A stretch of 64,000 nucleotides of DNA, from assembly GCA_036496805.1 (NCBI GenBank), contig DASXKN010000027.1, positions 52,178 to 116,177 of the forward strand, given 5' to 3'. This document shows positions 35,945 to 47,087 of this stretch, piece by piece; within the stretch, counting starts at the first letter, position 1, and the number at the start of each line of letters is the position of its first letter. Source of the stretch: SZAS-103 sp036496805. GTDB lineage: Bacteria > Pseudomonadota > Gammaproteobacteria > Xanthomonadales > Xanthomonadaceae. A program made the translations under genes and the position numbers. The notes under the pieces are model-generated. The model ran no database searches and had not been told where the DNA came from. It saw only the letters and a program-made list of their open reading frames with translations.

Positions 35945-38092
35945 ATGAGTTCTCATCGATCAAGCACCGCACCGCTGGCGATGTCCATCCTGTTCGCCAT
36001 GGGCGCCACCGGCAGCGGTTCGGCCAGGGCCGGGATGGTCGGCTGCGGCCACCCCAACCCGGCCTATTACGGCACCAACTCCACGATTTGCGGCTTTGAC
36101 GCATTCGCCAGGGGAAACGACAGCACCGCACTGGGCACCTACGCCAACACGGAGTCGGACAATTCGACTGCGCTGGGAGGTGGATCGACGCAGGAAGAGG
36201 GTAGCGACGGCATGGGTTTCGCCTCCGGTACCGGGGGATATCACCATGGCGGACTGCACGGTTCGGCCATGGGATACCAGAGCCTGGCAGCCGGCGGCGG
36301 CTATCCGGATCGTTATGGCAATCCGAGTCCGTACGGCCTTTATACGGGCGCCTTCGACAGCGCGGCTGGCGCCAAGAACAAGGCCAAGGGCAACTACAGC
36401 AGCGCCTTCGGATACGGCAACCATGTCTACGGCAACGGCAGCAGCGCGTTCGGCAGGGGACTGATTTCGAAGCACGTGGCGAGCAACAGCACCATGCTCG
36501 GCTACAAGTCGTCCGTGATCGGGGCCGACGCGACCGGGATGGGCAGGGGCGGCGTCGGCGGCGGTAGCGGCTCCACGGGCGCAGGATACTTTTCCAGGGC
36601 GAACGGCACCGACGCCTCGGCCTTCGGCGACGGGACCTATACCAACGCCGACAAGGGCAGTGCCTTCGGCTACGCGAGTTCGGCCACGGGCGTCGGCGGC
36701 AGCGCGCTGGGCTACAAGAGCATCGGTACGGGATACCGCAGCAGCGCCGCAGGCTACAAGAACCACGTCTACGGCGCGAAGTCCGCCGGCATCGGCGCGA
36801 AGAACTACGTCGCCGCGACCTACAACACGTCCAGCACGGTGTCCTTCGCCAGCGCGGTCGGCTACGACAACAGCGTGTCGCGCAACCGGGCCAATGCCTT
36901 CGGCTACAAGAACACGGTCAGCGGCGAGAACGGCAACGCCTTCGGCCTGAAGAACACCGTGACCGGCAACTACGCCGAAGCCTTCGGCCAGTCCGATACG
37001 GTGTCGGGAGTGCGCGGCGTCGCGGGCGGCTCGCATGACACGGCTTCGGGTTCGAAGGCCAGCGCCTTCGGCTACGGCAACACCGCCAGCGGTACGAACG
37101 CCAGCGCCTTCGGCTTCGGCAGCACGGCCAGCGGCACGGACAGCTTCGCGGGCGGCGCCAAGGCGGTTGCGAGCGGCAAGGGCAGCGTGGCGGTGGGCGG
37201 CTGGTTCGACGCGAACAGCAATGGCGTGGCGGAAGCGGGCGAGTACGCGAACGCCGTCGGATCGGAATCGGTGGCCATGGGCGCGGGCGCGTCGGCGGGT
37301 TTCGACAATTCGACCGCGATCGGCGCAGGCGCGAGCGTCACGGCGGCGAACGCGGTGGCATTGGGCGCGGGTTCGGTCGCGAACGCGGCGAACACGGTGT
37401 CGGTGGGCAGCGCTGGCAACGAGCGGCGGATCACGAACGTCGCGGCCGCGGTGAACGGCACCGATGCGGTGAACCTGACCCAGATGACAAGCCTGGCCTC
37501 GACCCTGGTCGCCGGCGGCGGGCGGACCGCGGACGCCGCCCTGGGCACGGCCACGACCACGCTGGCCGCGGCGAACGGCGCGCTTGCCCAGAGCAACCAG
37601 CAGCTCGGTGCGCTGGCGGCATCGGGCGGCCCGGCGGCGATGTCTGCCGCCGACATCCAGGCGCTGGCGACTGCGAACACGCACGCTGATGCCGGCGACG
37701 CGGCGACGCTCGGATCGGCGAACACCTACGCCGATGCCGGCAACGCGCAGACGCTGGCCAGCGCGAACGCGTTCACCACGAACGCGGTCGCGTCGCTGAA
37801 CCAGACCCTCGACGCGTTCCAGGACGACGTGGAGCACGAGTTCGATACGCAGGACCGGCGCATCAGCCGGATCGGTGCGATGAACACCGCGATGTCGACC
37901 ATGGCCTTGAGCGCGGGCGGCATGGCCGGCGTGAACCGGATCTCCTTCGGCGGCGGGTTCCAGGGCGGCGAGTCGGCGTTCGCGGTCGGCATCGAGCACG
38001 CGTTCGACCAGGGGCATGCAACGCTTTCGCTCGGCGGCTCGTTCGCCAGGGGCGAAAGCAGCGGAGGCGTCGGCGCCGGCTTCCGCTGGTGA
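35945..38092 (+). CDS. YadA-like trimeric autotransporter adhesin, 715 residues
   Basis: It lies 43 bp after the previous adhesin gene and is probably co-transcribed with it. The ATG at 35945 begins a signal peptide (PLAMSILFAMGATGSGSARA); an upstream in-frame start would run through the end of the preceding gene and is rejected. The Cys-pair cap is divergent (VGCGHP...STICGF), and the early head has a long Gly/Tyr-rich stretch (about residues 60-140) with fewer canonical repeats. The later head, the WFDANSNGVAEAGE loop (bases 37208-37243, with Glu at loop position 9 instead of Asp), stalk and anchor (ending GAGFRW) match the paralogues. It is an outer-membrane adhesin with an unknown ligand. 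Confidence 0.86.
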   Translation: MSSHRSSTAPLAMSILFAMGATGSGSARAGMVGCGHPNPAYYGTNSTICGFDAFARGNDSTALGTYANTESDNSTALGGGSTQEEGSDGMGFASGTGGYHHGGLHGSAMGYQSLAAGGGYPDRYGNPSPYGLYTGAFDSAAGAKNKAKGNYSSAFGYGNHVYGNGSSAFGRGLISKHVASNSTMLGYKSSVIGADATGMGRGGVGGGSGSTGAGYFSRANGTDASAFGDGTYTNADKGSAFGYASSATGVGGSALGYKSIGTGYRSSAAGYKNHVYGAKSAGIGAKNYVAATYNTSSTVSFASAVGYDNSVSRNRANAFGYKNTVSGENGNAFGLKNTVTGNYAEAFGQSDTVSGVRGVAGGSHDTASGSKASAFGYGNTASGTNASAFGFGSTASGTDSFAGGAKAVASGKGSVAVGGWFDANSNGVAEAGEYANAVGSESVAMGAGASAGFDNSTAIGAGASVTAANAVALGAGSVANAANTVSVGSAGNERRITNVAAAVNGTDAVNLTQMTSLASTLVAGGGRTADAALGTATTTLAAANGALAQSNQQLGALAASGGPAAMSAADIQALATANTHADAGDAATLGSANTYADAGNAQTLASANAFTTNAVASLNQTLDAFQDDVEHEFDTQDRRISRIGAMNTAMSTMALSAGGMAGVNRISFGGGFQGGESAFAVGIEHAFDQGHATLSLGGSFARGESSGGVGAGFRW

Positions 38093-38163
38093 GCGTCGCA
38101 TGAACTAATCCTCGCGCAAGTCAATGAAGAAATTGCTTCGACAGGGGATGGACGCGATCGCGT

Positions 38164-38190
38164 TTCGTGCGGTTGTGCAAGGCGCACGAA
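38164..38190. promoter_or_regulatory. conserved inverted repeat, candidate operator (copy 2)
   Basis: TTCGTGC (38164-38170) and GCACGAA (38184-38190), 13 bp apart, lie 97 bp before the adhesin ATG at 38287. Arms, spacing, distance and flanking sequence match the copy at 33670-33696. Confidence 0.55.
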
Positions 38191-38286
38191 CACGGTCTTG
38201 TCTTCCCTTGGTTGCATCCGCAGAAACAAACCCGGGCGCCGCTTCGCAGGTGATGGCTTGCGACGCTCCGAATCGAGGAGAACCGC

Positions 38287-40371
38287 ATGAACGCACATAG
38301 CGGACCGCAAACCGCCCTGCTGACCCTGTGCATCTTGTTCGCCGTGGGTGCCGCCGGCAGCGCCTTCGCCACCGGAGGCGTCACCGATTGCGGCGCCTCC
38401 ACGGGAACGACCGCGGCCGGCACCAACGCCAGCGCCTGCGGTTTCGACGACACCGCCAGCGGCAATGACAGCAGCGCCTTCGGCTACAAGAACATCGCGG
38501 CAGGCACCGACGCCGCTGCTTTCGGCTTCAAGAACACGGTCAACAGCAACGACGGCAGCGCGTTCGGCGTGAGCAACTTCGTGGGCGGCTACGTGACCCA
38601 GGGCATTGCGCTGGGCTACCACAACAGCGAGGGCGTCGGCCTCACCGGGTTCACACCGGGGATGATCGCCGTGGGCAGCGACAACGTCGTCAAGTCGTCT
38701 GCGATGGCCTTCGGAAACGGAAACAAGCTCTACGGGAGCAGCGCCGCCTTCGGCTACAAGAACACGATCCATATCGGCTCGTCGTTCGCTTTCGGTTACC
38801 GAAACAACGAATACGGCAACTCCAACAGCAGCTTCGACTATGTGTTCGGATACGCCAACGTGGCTGGCAGGGCAGGCCACGTGCTCAACCGCGGTTCCGC
38901 CATCGGCGCACGCAACACCATCCTGAACCTTGGACTCGCGGTGGGTTACCGCAATTACGTCGGCTACGGCGTGCAGCAGACGGAGGATGCCGTCGGCTCC
39001 TACAACAACGTGAGCCAGGGGCGCTATTCGAGCGCTTTCGGCAACGGCAACACGACCACTGGCCTCATGGCCAGCGCCGTCGGATTCTCCAATACGGTGA
39101 AGGGGGGTACGGGAGGCGTCGCCATGGGCGTCGGAAACTACGAATCCGGCGTCGCCACCTTTCCAGCGGACGCGATCGGCATCAACAACCGGGTCACCAA
39201 TGTCTATTCCAGCGCCTTCGGATACAAGAACATCGCCAGCGGCAAGAACAGCAACGCATTCGGCCTGAAGAACACGGTGGCGGGCAACTACGCCGAAGCC
39301 TTCGGCCAGTCCGACACGGCCTCGGGACTGCGCAGCGTTGCGGCCGGCTCGCACGACACGGCTTCGAACACGAAGGCCAGTGCCTTCGGCTACGGCGATG
39401 TCGCCAGCGGAGTGCAGTCGAACGCCTTCGGCTTGGGCAACACCGCCAGCGGCAAGGGCAGCCTCGCGGCCGGCGCCAAGTCCAATGCGGGCGGAAAGGG
39501 CAGCGTGGCGATCGGCGGCTGGTTCGACGCGAACGGCAACGGCGTGGCCGACGCGGGTGAATTCGCGACCGCGGCCGGATCGGACGCAGTCGCGCTGGGT
39601 GCAGGCGCCTCGGCCGGATTCGCCAATGACGTTGCCCTCGGCGAAGGCGCGACGGTCACCGCGACCAACGCGGTGGCGCTGGGCGCCGGATCGGTCGCGG
39701 ACGCGGCCAACACCGTGTCGGTCGGCAGCGCAGGCCACGAGCAACGGATCACCAACGTCGCCGCGGGCACGAACGGCACCGATGCGGTGAACCTGACGCA
39801 GATGACGAGCCTGGCCTCGACCATGGCCGTGAGCGCGCAGAACTCGGCGAACGCCGCGCTGGGCGCGGCGACGGCAGCGGGCCAGCAAGCTGGAGCACCG
39901 CCCGGAACGGGAGGGGCCGCCGCATTGACCGCGGGCGACGCGCAGGCGTTGCTGGCGGCCAACGCCAACGCCGATGCCGGCGACGCGGCCACGCTGGCTG
40001 CGGCGAACGCGCGCACCGATGCCAGCAACGCGGCAGCCCTGCAGAGCGCGAACGCCTTCACGACGCAGGCGGTGGCCGCAGCGAGCGACGACCTCGATAC
40101 GTTCGAAGCCGACGTGAACCACCGCTTCGACCTGGAGGACCACCGCATCAGCCGCGTCGGCGCGATGGGTTCGGCGATGTCGATGATGGCGATGAGCGAG
40201 TCGGGCATGGCCGGGGCGAACCGCGTCGCCTTCGGCGGCGGTGTCCTGAGCGGCGAGTCGGCCTTCTCGATGGGCTTCGAGCACGCGTTCGCCCATTCGA
40301 ACATCGTGCTCGGAGGCTCCGTCGCGAACGGGGAGAGCAGCGTGGGACTGGGAGGCGGATTCAGCTGGTAG
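38287..40371 (+). CDS. YadA-like trimeric autotransporter adhesin, 694 residues
   Basis: A close paralogue of the protein encoded at 33796: it shares the N-terminus (QTALLTLCILFAVGAAGSAF), the cap VTDCGASTG..ASACGF, and an upstream leader. The middle of the head differs, with more Tyr- and Asn-rich irregular repeats. The C-terminal third again has the NYAEAFGQSDTASG block, the WFDANGNGVADAGE loop (bases 39536-39571), an EQRITNVAAGTNGTDAVNL stalk motif, a slightly longer stalk that includes a Pro/Gly-rich insert (QAGAPPGTGG), and a YadA anchor ending GGGFSW. ATG 38287 follows GAGGAGA. It heads a second adhesin pair with the gene at 40418. Confidence 0.88.
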   Translation: MNAHSGPQTALLTLCILFAVGAAGSAFATGGVTDCGASTGTTAAGTNASACGFDDTASGNDSSAFGYKNIAAGTDAAAFGFKNTVNSNDGSAFGVSNFVGGYVTQGIALGYHNSEGVGLTGFTPGMIAVGSDNVVKSSAMAFGNGNKLYGSSAAFGYKNTIHIGSSFAFGYRNNEYGNSNSSFDYVFGYANVAGRAGHVLNRGSAIGARNTILNLGLAVGYRNYVGYGVQQTEDAVGSYNNVSQGRYSSAFGNGNTTTGLMASAVGFSNTVKGGTGGVAMGVGNYESGVATFPADAIGINNRVTNVYSSAFGYKNIASGKNSNAFGLKNTVAGNYAEAFGQSDTASGLRSVAAGSHDTASNTKASAFGYGDVASGVQSNAFGLGNTASGKGSLAAGAKSNAGGKGSVAIGGWFDANGNGVADAGEFATAAGSDAVALGAGASAGFANDVALGEGATVTATNAVALGAGSVADAANTVSVGSAGHEQRITNVAAGTNGTDAVNLTQMTSLASTMAVSAQNSANAALGAATAAGQQAGAPPGTGGAAALTAGDAQALLAANANADAGDAATLAAANARTDASNAAALQSANAFTTQAVAAASDDLDTFEADVNHRFDLEDHRISRVGAMGSAMSMMAMSESGMAGANRVAFGGGVLSGESAFSMGFEHAFAHSNIVLGGSVANGESSVGLGGGFSW

Positions 40372-40417
40372 CGCCAAGCCGAATCCGAACGCCATCCATA
40401 TACCCGGGGAGATCCAC

Positions 40418-42472
40418 ATGTCCGCCAACCATCGACCGCCGCGCCTGCTGCAACTCGCGCTGTGCATCACCTTCGCCCTCGGCGCCGAGCATGCATTCGC
40501 CGCCGGGGTCACCGACTGCGGCACGTCCAGCGGTACCACCGCCACCGGCACCGACTCCTCGGCCTGCGGCTGGGACGACACCGCAAGCGGCACCTACAGC
40601 AGCGCGTTCGGGTACAAGGACAGCGCGTCGGGCACCGGAACGACCGCGTTCGGCTTCAAGAACACGATCACTGGAACCGGCTCCCTGAACAGCGCGATCG
40701 GCAACGGCAACTCCGTGCTCGGCTCGAACAGCAACGCGATGGGTTTGCACAACCAGATCGGGGGTACCGGCTCGAACGCGTTCGGCAGCTACAACACCGT
40801 CATCAACAGCACGGGCAATAGCGCGTTCGGCTCGCGGAATAAGGTGAGGTACGGCCAGGCCAACAGCGTGTTCGGCTCCGGGATTTCCCTCGATCCCGAC
40901 TACTACCAGTACGCGAGTTCCAAGGCCAGCGTCCTGGGTTTCAACATCTATGCAAACAACCTGGAGGACGGGGGCGTGATGATGGGTCCCTGCACGAGCG
41001 GCGCGTTCGGCTCGGGGTGCACCGCGAACGGAACCTCCGAGTTCGGCACCTTGCAACGGAAGAGTTCGGAGTTCGGGGCGCGCAACGTGGTCCCGTCCTC
41101 GGTATACGACAGCAGCGGCTTCGGCTACCGGAACAAGGTCTACGGCCAGAAGTCCGCCGGCTTCGGCAACACCAACAGCGTGTCCGCGACCTACACCAAG
41201 AACTACAAATCGTACAACGTCACGTATGCCAGCGCGATCGGCATCAAGAACAGCGCGAGCAGGAGTCTCGCCACGGCATTCGGCTACCAGAACACCGCCA
41301 GCGGCGAGAACAGCGTCGCCTTCGGCCTGAAGAACACCGTGACGAGCAACTACGCGGAGGCGTTCGGGCAGTCGAACACGGTCTCCGGATTGCGCGGCGT
41401 CGCCGCCGGCTCGCACAACACGGCCTCCGATGCGAAGGCGAGCGCGTTCGGCTACGGCAACAACGCCAGCGCCGCGAGCGCGAGCGCCTTCGGCCTGGCC
41501 AACAGCGCCAGCGCCAAGGGCAGCTTCGCGTTCGGCGCCGATGCGACCGCGAGCGGCAAGGGCAGCGTCGCCATCGGTGGCTGGTTCGACGCGAACAACA
41601 ACAGCACCGTGGATGCGGGCGAGTTCGCGAGCGCCGCCGGACCGGATGCCGTGGCGCTGGGAGCCGGCGCCTCGGCCGGATTCAGCAACGACACTGCCCT
41701 GGGCGCTGGCGCGAGCGCGACCGTCGCCAACGCGACGGCTATCGGCGCCGGATCGATCGCCGATGCGGCCAACACGGTCTCGGTGGGCAGCGCGGGCAAC
41801 GAGCGACGGATCACGAATGTCGCGGCGGCCGTGAACGGCACCGACGCGGTGAACCTGACCCAGGCGACGAGTCTGGCCTCGACCCTCGCGGTGCACGCGC
41901 AGGCGACGGCGAACGCGGCGCTGGGCGCGGCCAACGCCGCCCTCGCGGGCGCGACCGGTAACCTGGACGCGAGCAATGCCCAGCTCTCCGCCTTGGCCGC
42001 ATCGGGCGGCCCCGACGCGATGAGCGCGGCCGACGTGCAGGCGCTCGCGACGGCGAACGCCCATGCGGCGGCCGGCGACGCGGGGACGCTGGCAGCCGCC
42101 AACGCGCATTCCGACGCCGGCAGCGCGGCGACCCTGGCGAGCGCGAATGCCTTCACGACCAGCGCGGTGACGTCGTTCACCGATTCGCTCGACGCCTTCG
42201 CGGACGACGTCAACCACGAGTTCGACCAGCAGGACCGGCGCATCAGCCGGATCGGCGCGATGAACACCGCGATGTCGATCATGGCGGCGAGCGCGGGCAG
42301 TCTTCCCGACGCCAACCGCATCTCCTTCGCGGGAGGAGCGCAGAGCGGGGAGTCGGCGTTCGCTGTCGGTTTTGCACGCGCCTTCAACGGCGGTCGCGCG
42401 ACGGTCACGATCGGCGGTTCGTTCGCCACCGGGGAAAGCAGCGTCGGAGTCGGCGCCGGATTCCGCTGGTGA
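40418..42472 (+). CDS. YadA-like trimeric autotransporter adhesin, 684 residues
   Basis: It starts 46 bp after the previous adhesin, with GGGGAG before ATG 40418. Signal peptide LQLALCITFALGAEHAFA and cap VTDCGTSSG..SSACGW precede the head. An unusual segment near residues 185-215 contains two extra Cys (GPCTSGAFGSGCTANG), which could add a disulfide in the middle of the head; none of the other shorter paralogues shows it. The C-terminal part follows the common plan: AEAFGQSNTVSG, the loop WFDANNNSTVDAGE (bases 41588-41623, Ser replacing the central Gly), the NVAAAVNGTDAVNL motif, a short stalk, and the anchor ending GAGFRW. It is the apparent partner of the gene at 35945 in the duplicated cassette. 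Confidence 0.87.
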   Translation: MSANHRPPRLLQLALCITFALGAEHAFAAGVTDCGTSSGTTATGTDSSACGWDDTASGTYSSAFGYKDSASGTGTTAFGFKNTITGTGSLNSAIGNGNSVLGSNSNAMGLHNQIGGTGSNAFGSYNTVINSTGNSAFGSRNKVRYGQANSVFGSGISLDPDYYQYASSKASVLGFNIYANNLEDGGVMMGPCTSGAFGSGCTANGTSEFGTLQRKSSEFGARNVVPSSVYDSSGFGYRNKVYGQKSAGFGNTNSVSATYTKNYKSYNVTYASAIGIKNSASRSLATAFGYQNTASGENSVAFGLKNTVTSNYAEAFGQSNTVSGLRGVAAGSHNTASDAKASAFGYGNNASAASASAFGLANSASAKGSFAFGADATASGKGSVAIGGWFDANNNSTVDAGEFASAAGPDAVALGAGASAGFSNDTALGAGASATVANATAIGAGSIADAANTVSVGSAGNERRITNVAAAVNGTDAVNLTQATSLASTLAVHAQATANAALGAANAALAGATGNLDASNAQLSALAASGGPDAMSAADVQALATANAHAAAGDAGTLAAANAHSDAGSAATLASANAFTTSAVTSFTDSLDAFADDVNHEFDQQDRRISRIGAMNTAMSIMAASAGSLPDANRISFAGGAQSGESAFAVGFARAFNGGRATVTIGGSFATGESSVGVGAGFRW

Positions 42473-42585
42473 GGCCGGACAGACCGATGCGAAATCCCAC
42501 GACCATGGTTCGAGATGCAGGAACAGCGCACGGATCCGGTGATCGCCATCACCGCTCGCGATGCGCCAGAAACAAGGAGACCCAC

Positions 42586-44682
42586 ATGACCGCCATCCAT
42601 CGCTCACGCCGTCTCGCGCAACTCGCGCTGTGCATCGTCTTCGCCCTCGGCTGCGGCAACGCGGCCGCGACCGGCGGGACCACCGATTGCGGCACGTCGA
42701 CCGGAACCACGGCCGGCGGCTACGATGCGACGGCCTGCGGATGGGACGACACCGCCAGCGGCGCCTACAGCAACGCGTTCGGTTACCACGACAGCGCGCT
42801 GGGAACCGATTCGGCCGCCATCGGCTACAGGAACTCGGTGAGCGGCGCAAACAGCAGCGCGATCGGCGCCAAGAACACGGTGAGCTTCTACGCGAGCAAG
42901 AGCAGCGCGATCGGCTACAACAACATCGCCGGCAAGGGCGTCACCGGGTTCTACACCGAAGCCAACGCCATTGGGACCGGCAACATCGCCAACAACACCG
43001 GCGCCAGCGCGTTCGGGTACGGCAACAAGGCCTATGGCAAGGGCAGCAGCGCGATGGGCTACAAGAACCAGACGCTCGGCGCCAAGAGCAGCGCGTTCGG
43101 CTACCGGAACACCGCCTACGGTGTCGGCGACACGGCGATGGGTTACGAGAACACCGTCGGCAGTTCGAGCTACAAGCCGGCCTACGCCTCGGCGATCGGC
43201 AGCAAGAACACGGCCATGGGCAAGAACAGCTCGGCGGTCGGCTACGGCAACAGCACGGCCCAGGGCGCCGTGGGCGCCAACGCCTTCGGAACCGGGAACC
43301 ATGCCAACGGCGTGGGCAGCAGCGCCATGGGATACGCGAACACCGCCACCGGCGACCACTCCAACGCGTTCGGCTTCACCAACACGGCGCTCGGCGCCTA
43401 CAGCGTCGCGATGGGATTCGGGAACTACACGTCGGCCGCCGCGACCCATGCCAGCGCCGTGGGCATCAAGAACAAGGCCCTCGGCGTCAACAACAACACG
43501 TTCGGCTACTACAACTACACCAACGGCAAGAACGCCAACGCCTTTGGGTTGAAGAACATCGTGAACGCGAACTATGCCGAGGCGTTCGGGCAGTCCGATT
43601 TCGCGTACGGCATCAACAGCGTGGCAGGTGGCTCCCATGTCACGGCATCGGGCCTGAAGTCGAGCGCGTTCGGATACGGGGACGTTGCCAGCGGTCCGAA
43701 TTCAAACGCCTTCGGCGTGGGCAACACGGCCAGTGGCAAGGGCAGCTTCGCCGCCGGTGGCAAGGCCAACGCAGCGGGGCAGGGCAGTGTCGCGGTCGGC
43801 GGCTGGTTCGATGCGAACAACAACAGCGTGGCCGACGCGGGCGAATTCGCCACCGCGGCCGGACAGGAAGCGGTCGCCCTGGGCGCTGGCGCGTCGGCCG
43901 GATTCACGAACGCCACTGCGCTCGGCGAAGGCGCGAGCGTGACCACGGCCAATGCGACGGCCGTGGGCGCAGGTTCGGTCGCCGACGTGGCCAATACCGT
44001 CTCGGTCGGCAGCTCGACCAACAAGCGCCGGATCACCAACGTGGCCGCGGCGGTGAACGGCACCGATGCGGTGAACCTGACGCAGGCCACGAGCCTGGCT
44101 TCGACCCTGGTCGCGGGCGTGCAGTCCACGGCGAACGCGGCCACGAGCACGGCCACGATCGCTATGGATGCGATGGCTCAGGGCAACGCGCAATCCGCGG
44201 CATTGTCCGGGTCTGGCGGAGCGAATGCGACGACGACTGGCGATGCGCGTGCATTGCTCGCGGCAAATGCGCATGCAGACACTGGCGATGCAATGACGCT
44301 GGCAGCCGCGGGCGCGCACAGCGATACGGCCAACGCCGCGACACTGCAGAGCGCGAATGCGTTCACGACGCAGGCGGTATCAACCCTGGACGACGACCTG
44401 ACCGCTTTCGAAACCCAGACGGATCAGCGTTTCGGCACGCAGGATCGTCGCATCAGCCGGGTCGGCGCGATGGGATCGGCGATGTCGACGCTGGCGATGA
44501 GCGCGGGTGGCACTTCGGGCGAGAACCGCTTCGCATTCGGCGGAGGCTCGCTGGGCGGGCAGGGCGCGTTCGCGATGGGTTTCTCGCACGGGTTCAACAA
44601 CAACTACGCGAACATCGTGGTGGGTGGATCGTTCGCGAACGGCGAAAGCAGCGTGGCGGCCGGAGGCGGATTCAGCTGGTGA
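42586..44682 (+). CDS. YadA-like trimeric autotransporter adhesin, 698 residues
   Basis: Last member of the tandem array. The ATG at 42586 follows AAGGAGA and begins the signal peptide LAQLALCIVFALGCGNAAA, which contains an extra Cys (GCGNA), so lipoprotein processing should be considered, though no typical lipobox L-x-G-C at the end of the hydrophobic stretch is clear. The cap TTDCGTSTG..ATACGW is followed by a head whose early part includes a SFYASKSSAIGYNN block also found in the giant protein. The WFDANNNSVADAGE loop (bases 43810-43845), KRRITNVAAAVNGTDAVNL motif, stalk and anchor (GGGFSW) are as in the paralogues. The 113-bp gap before it could hold a promoter. Confidence 0.87.
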   Translation: MTAIHRSRRLAQLALCIVFALGCGNAAATGGTTDCGTSTGTTAGGYDATACGWDDTASGAYSNAFGYHDSALGTDSAAIGYRNSVSGANSSAIGAKNTVSFYASKSSAIGYNNIAGKGVTGFYTEANAIGTGNIANNTGASAFGYGNKAYGKGSSAMGYKNQTLGAKSSAFGYRNTAYGVGDTAMGYENTVGSSSYKPAYASAIGSKNTAMGKNSSAVGYGNSTAQGAVGANAFGTGNHANGVGSSAMGYANTATGDHSNAFGFTNTALGAYSVAMGFGNYTSAAATHASAVGIKNKALGVNNNTFGYYNYTNGKNANAFGLKNIVNANYAEAFGQSDFAYGINSVAGGSHVTASGLKSSAFGYGDVASGPNSNAFGVGNTASGKGSFAAGGKANAAGQGSVAVGGWFDANNNSVADAGEFATAAGQEAVALGAGASAGFTNATALGEGASVTTANATAVGAGSVADVANTVSVGSSTNKRRITNVAAAVNGTDAVNLTQATSLASTLVAGVQSTANAATSTATIAMDAMAQGNAQSAALSGSGGANATTTGDARALLAANAHADTGDAMTLAAAGAHSDTANAATLQSANAFTTQAVSTLDDDLTAFETQTDQRFGTQDRRISRVGAMGSAMSTLAMSAGGTSGENRFAFGGGSLGGQGAFAMGFSHGFNNNYANIVVGGSFANGESSVAAGGGFSW

Positions 44683-44864
44683 GGACGGGCGCTGACATGG
44701 CATCGCCGCAATGGCTGCGGGTGGCGATGCGCTCGACGTGACGGTTGCTGCCCTGAATTGACGACACGACGGACACGCGACTTGTTGGTCGCTGGACAGC
44801 TCCGTCGCTGGATAGCTCCTTCGTCAAACGACGGGAACGCCTGAGAGCCGGCTTCCGATGGTGG

Positions 44865-44883
44865 GCGCCGCGTCAGGCGGCGC
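44865..44883 (+). terminator. possible terminator after the adhesin array
   Basis: GCGCCGC (44865-44871) pairs with GCGGCGC (44877-44883) across a 5-nt loop; only TT follows, so it is a weak candidate. It faces the minus-strand terminator at 44897. Confidence 0.35.
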
Positions 44884-44896
44884 TTGAGAGATCTGC

Positions 44897-44934
44897 GAAA
44901 AAAAGCACGCCCGCGACAGGGATCGCGGGCGTGC
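44897..44934 (-). terminator. terminator of the small minus-strand gene
   Basis: A 12-bp perfect stem (GCACGCCCGCGA 44905-44916 with TCGCGGGCGTGC 44923-44934) is followed, on the minus strand, by a run of seven T (the A run at 44898-44904). It is a strong intrinsic terminator for the gene at 44962-45165. Confidence 0.88.
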
Positions 44935-44961
44935 CGTGGGTCCGACATGGACCCGGTTGCA

Positions 44962-45165
44962 TCAGCCAGCGTCGTGCTGGTCGACGGGTACTCCCTGCTG
45001 CTTGCCAGGCAGGCGACCCGACTTCTGATGCCCGGTTTGACGCTCCTTCAGCTCCTTCTGGTCCCGGATTCGCTGGTCCGCATCCATGCGGGCGTCGCCG
45101 GTGGGGGTGCGCACAGTGTCGTGCGCCTTGTCGCTTCCCTGGGGATGGTGCTGCTGCTGTCCCAT
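44962..45165 (-). CDS. small hydrophilic protein of unknown function, 67 residues
   Basis: A 67-residue, very hydrophilic protein rich in Gln, His, Lys, Asp and Arg (DADQRIRDQKELKERQTG in the middle), probably disordered. The ATG at 45165 has AGGAGA at a good distance upstream, and a strong terminator follows the stop, so it is very likely a real gene although no family is recognised. An open frame continues upstream for about 30 codons, but without a matching ribosome-binding site. Composition recalls small general-stress or desiccation proteins; this is only an impression. It lies alone between the adhesin array and the kinase gene. Confidence 0.7.
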   Translation of the reverse strand: MGQQQHHPQGSDKAHDTVRTPTGDARMDADQRIRDQKELKERQTGHQKSGRLPGKQQGVPVDQHDAG

Positions 45166-45470
45166 GTACGTCTCCTGATGGTGATACCGGAATCGGGGGA
45201 CAACTTCCGGCGTGGAGTGCTTCCAATGCTTGGCGCGTCCCTTTCGCCAAATCCCGTGCAAGCCAGGATGGGTCGATCATGCGGGCAAGACGGTTAAGGT
45301 CCCGCTATTCCAGGGTAAACGGCTGGTGAAGTAGCTGAACGCTTCCCGAAAATCCGGCACGAAAGCGCATGCGCATCGGGACGGCGCGTGCTGCGATACG
45401 CGATGATCGCGTTGCGCACCCCGGGAACGGCGGAGCGTATGCTCATCCCGGCGCATCGCGCGCCACGTTC
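45166..45470. other. 305-bp divergent intergenic region
   Basis: It separates the small minus-strand gene from the kinase gene and must hold both promoters. No convincing -35/-10 pair or long hairpin was found, and no gene is seen. Confidence 0.4.
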
Positions 45471-46814
<1,344 letters not shown>

Positions 46815-47044
46815 GCGCGAGGACGAGGCGATTCGTCGGTCGCCACGAGGGATTCGCGTCTACCCTGATTGCAATGCGGTGGGCTAGCCCGCGTTTCCCC
46901 GGAAGGCTGGAGGGAACCAGTCGCGGGGCAGGGGAGACAGATTCATCGGGCTCGAGAAAAGTGAATCGACCTTTTTCTTGTCCTGCCCGGCATAGCCATC
47001 CCGAATGAAACAATATCAATGGCAAACCTTTCATCGCAAGGCGT

Positions 47045-47073
47045 TTGATCAAGCGACTGCACCGGCGTAGTGT
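47045..47073 (+). promoter_or_regulatory. possible promoter of the Calx-beta gene
   Basis: TTGATC (47045-47050), a 17-bp spacer and TAGTGT (47068-47073) form a fair sigma70 match about 57 bp before the ATG. Confidence 0.35.
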
Positions 47074-47087
47074 GGCGGCAATTGACC

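Noticed and set aside
42586..42660. Lipoprotein signal in the last adhesin
   Set aside because: Cys lies inside the signal peptide region but no clear lipobox; the other paralogues use ordinary signal peptides.
44865..44934. A single large bidirectional terminator
   Set aside because: The two hairpins are separate; only the minus-strand one has a proper T-run.
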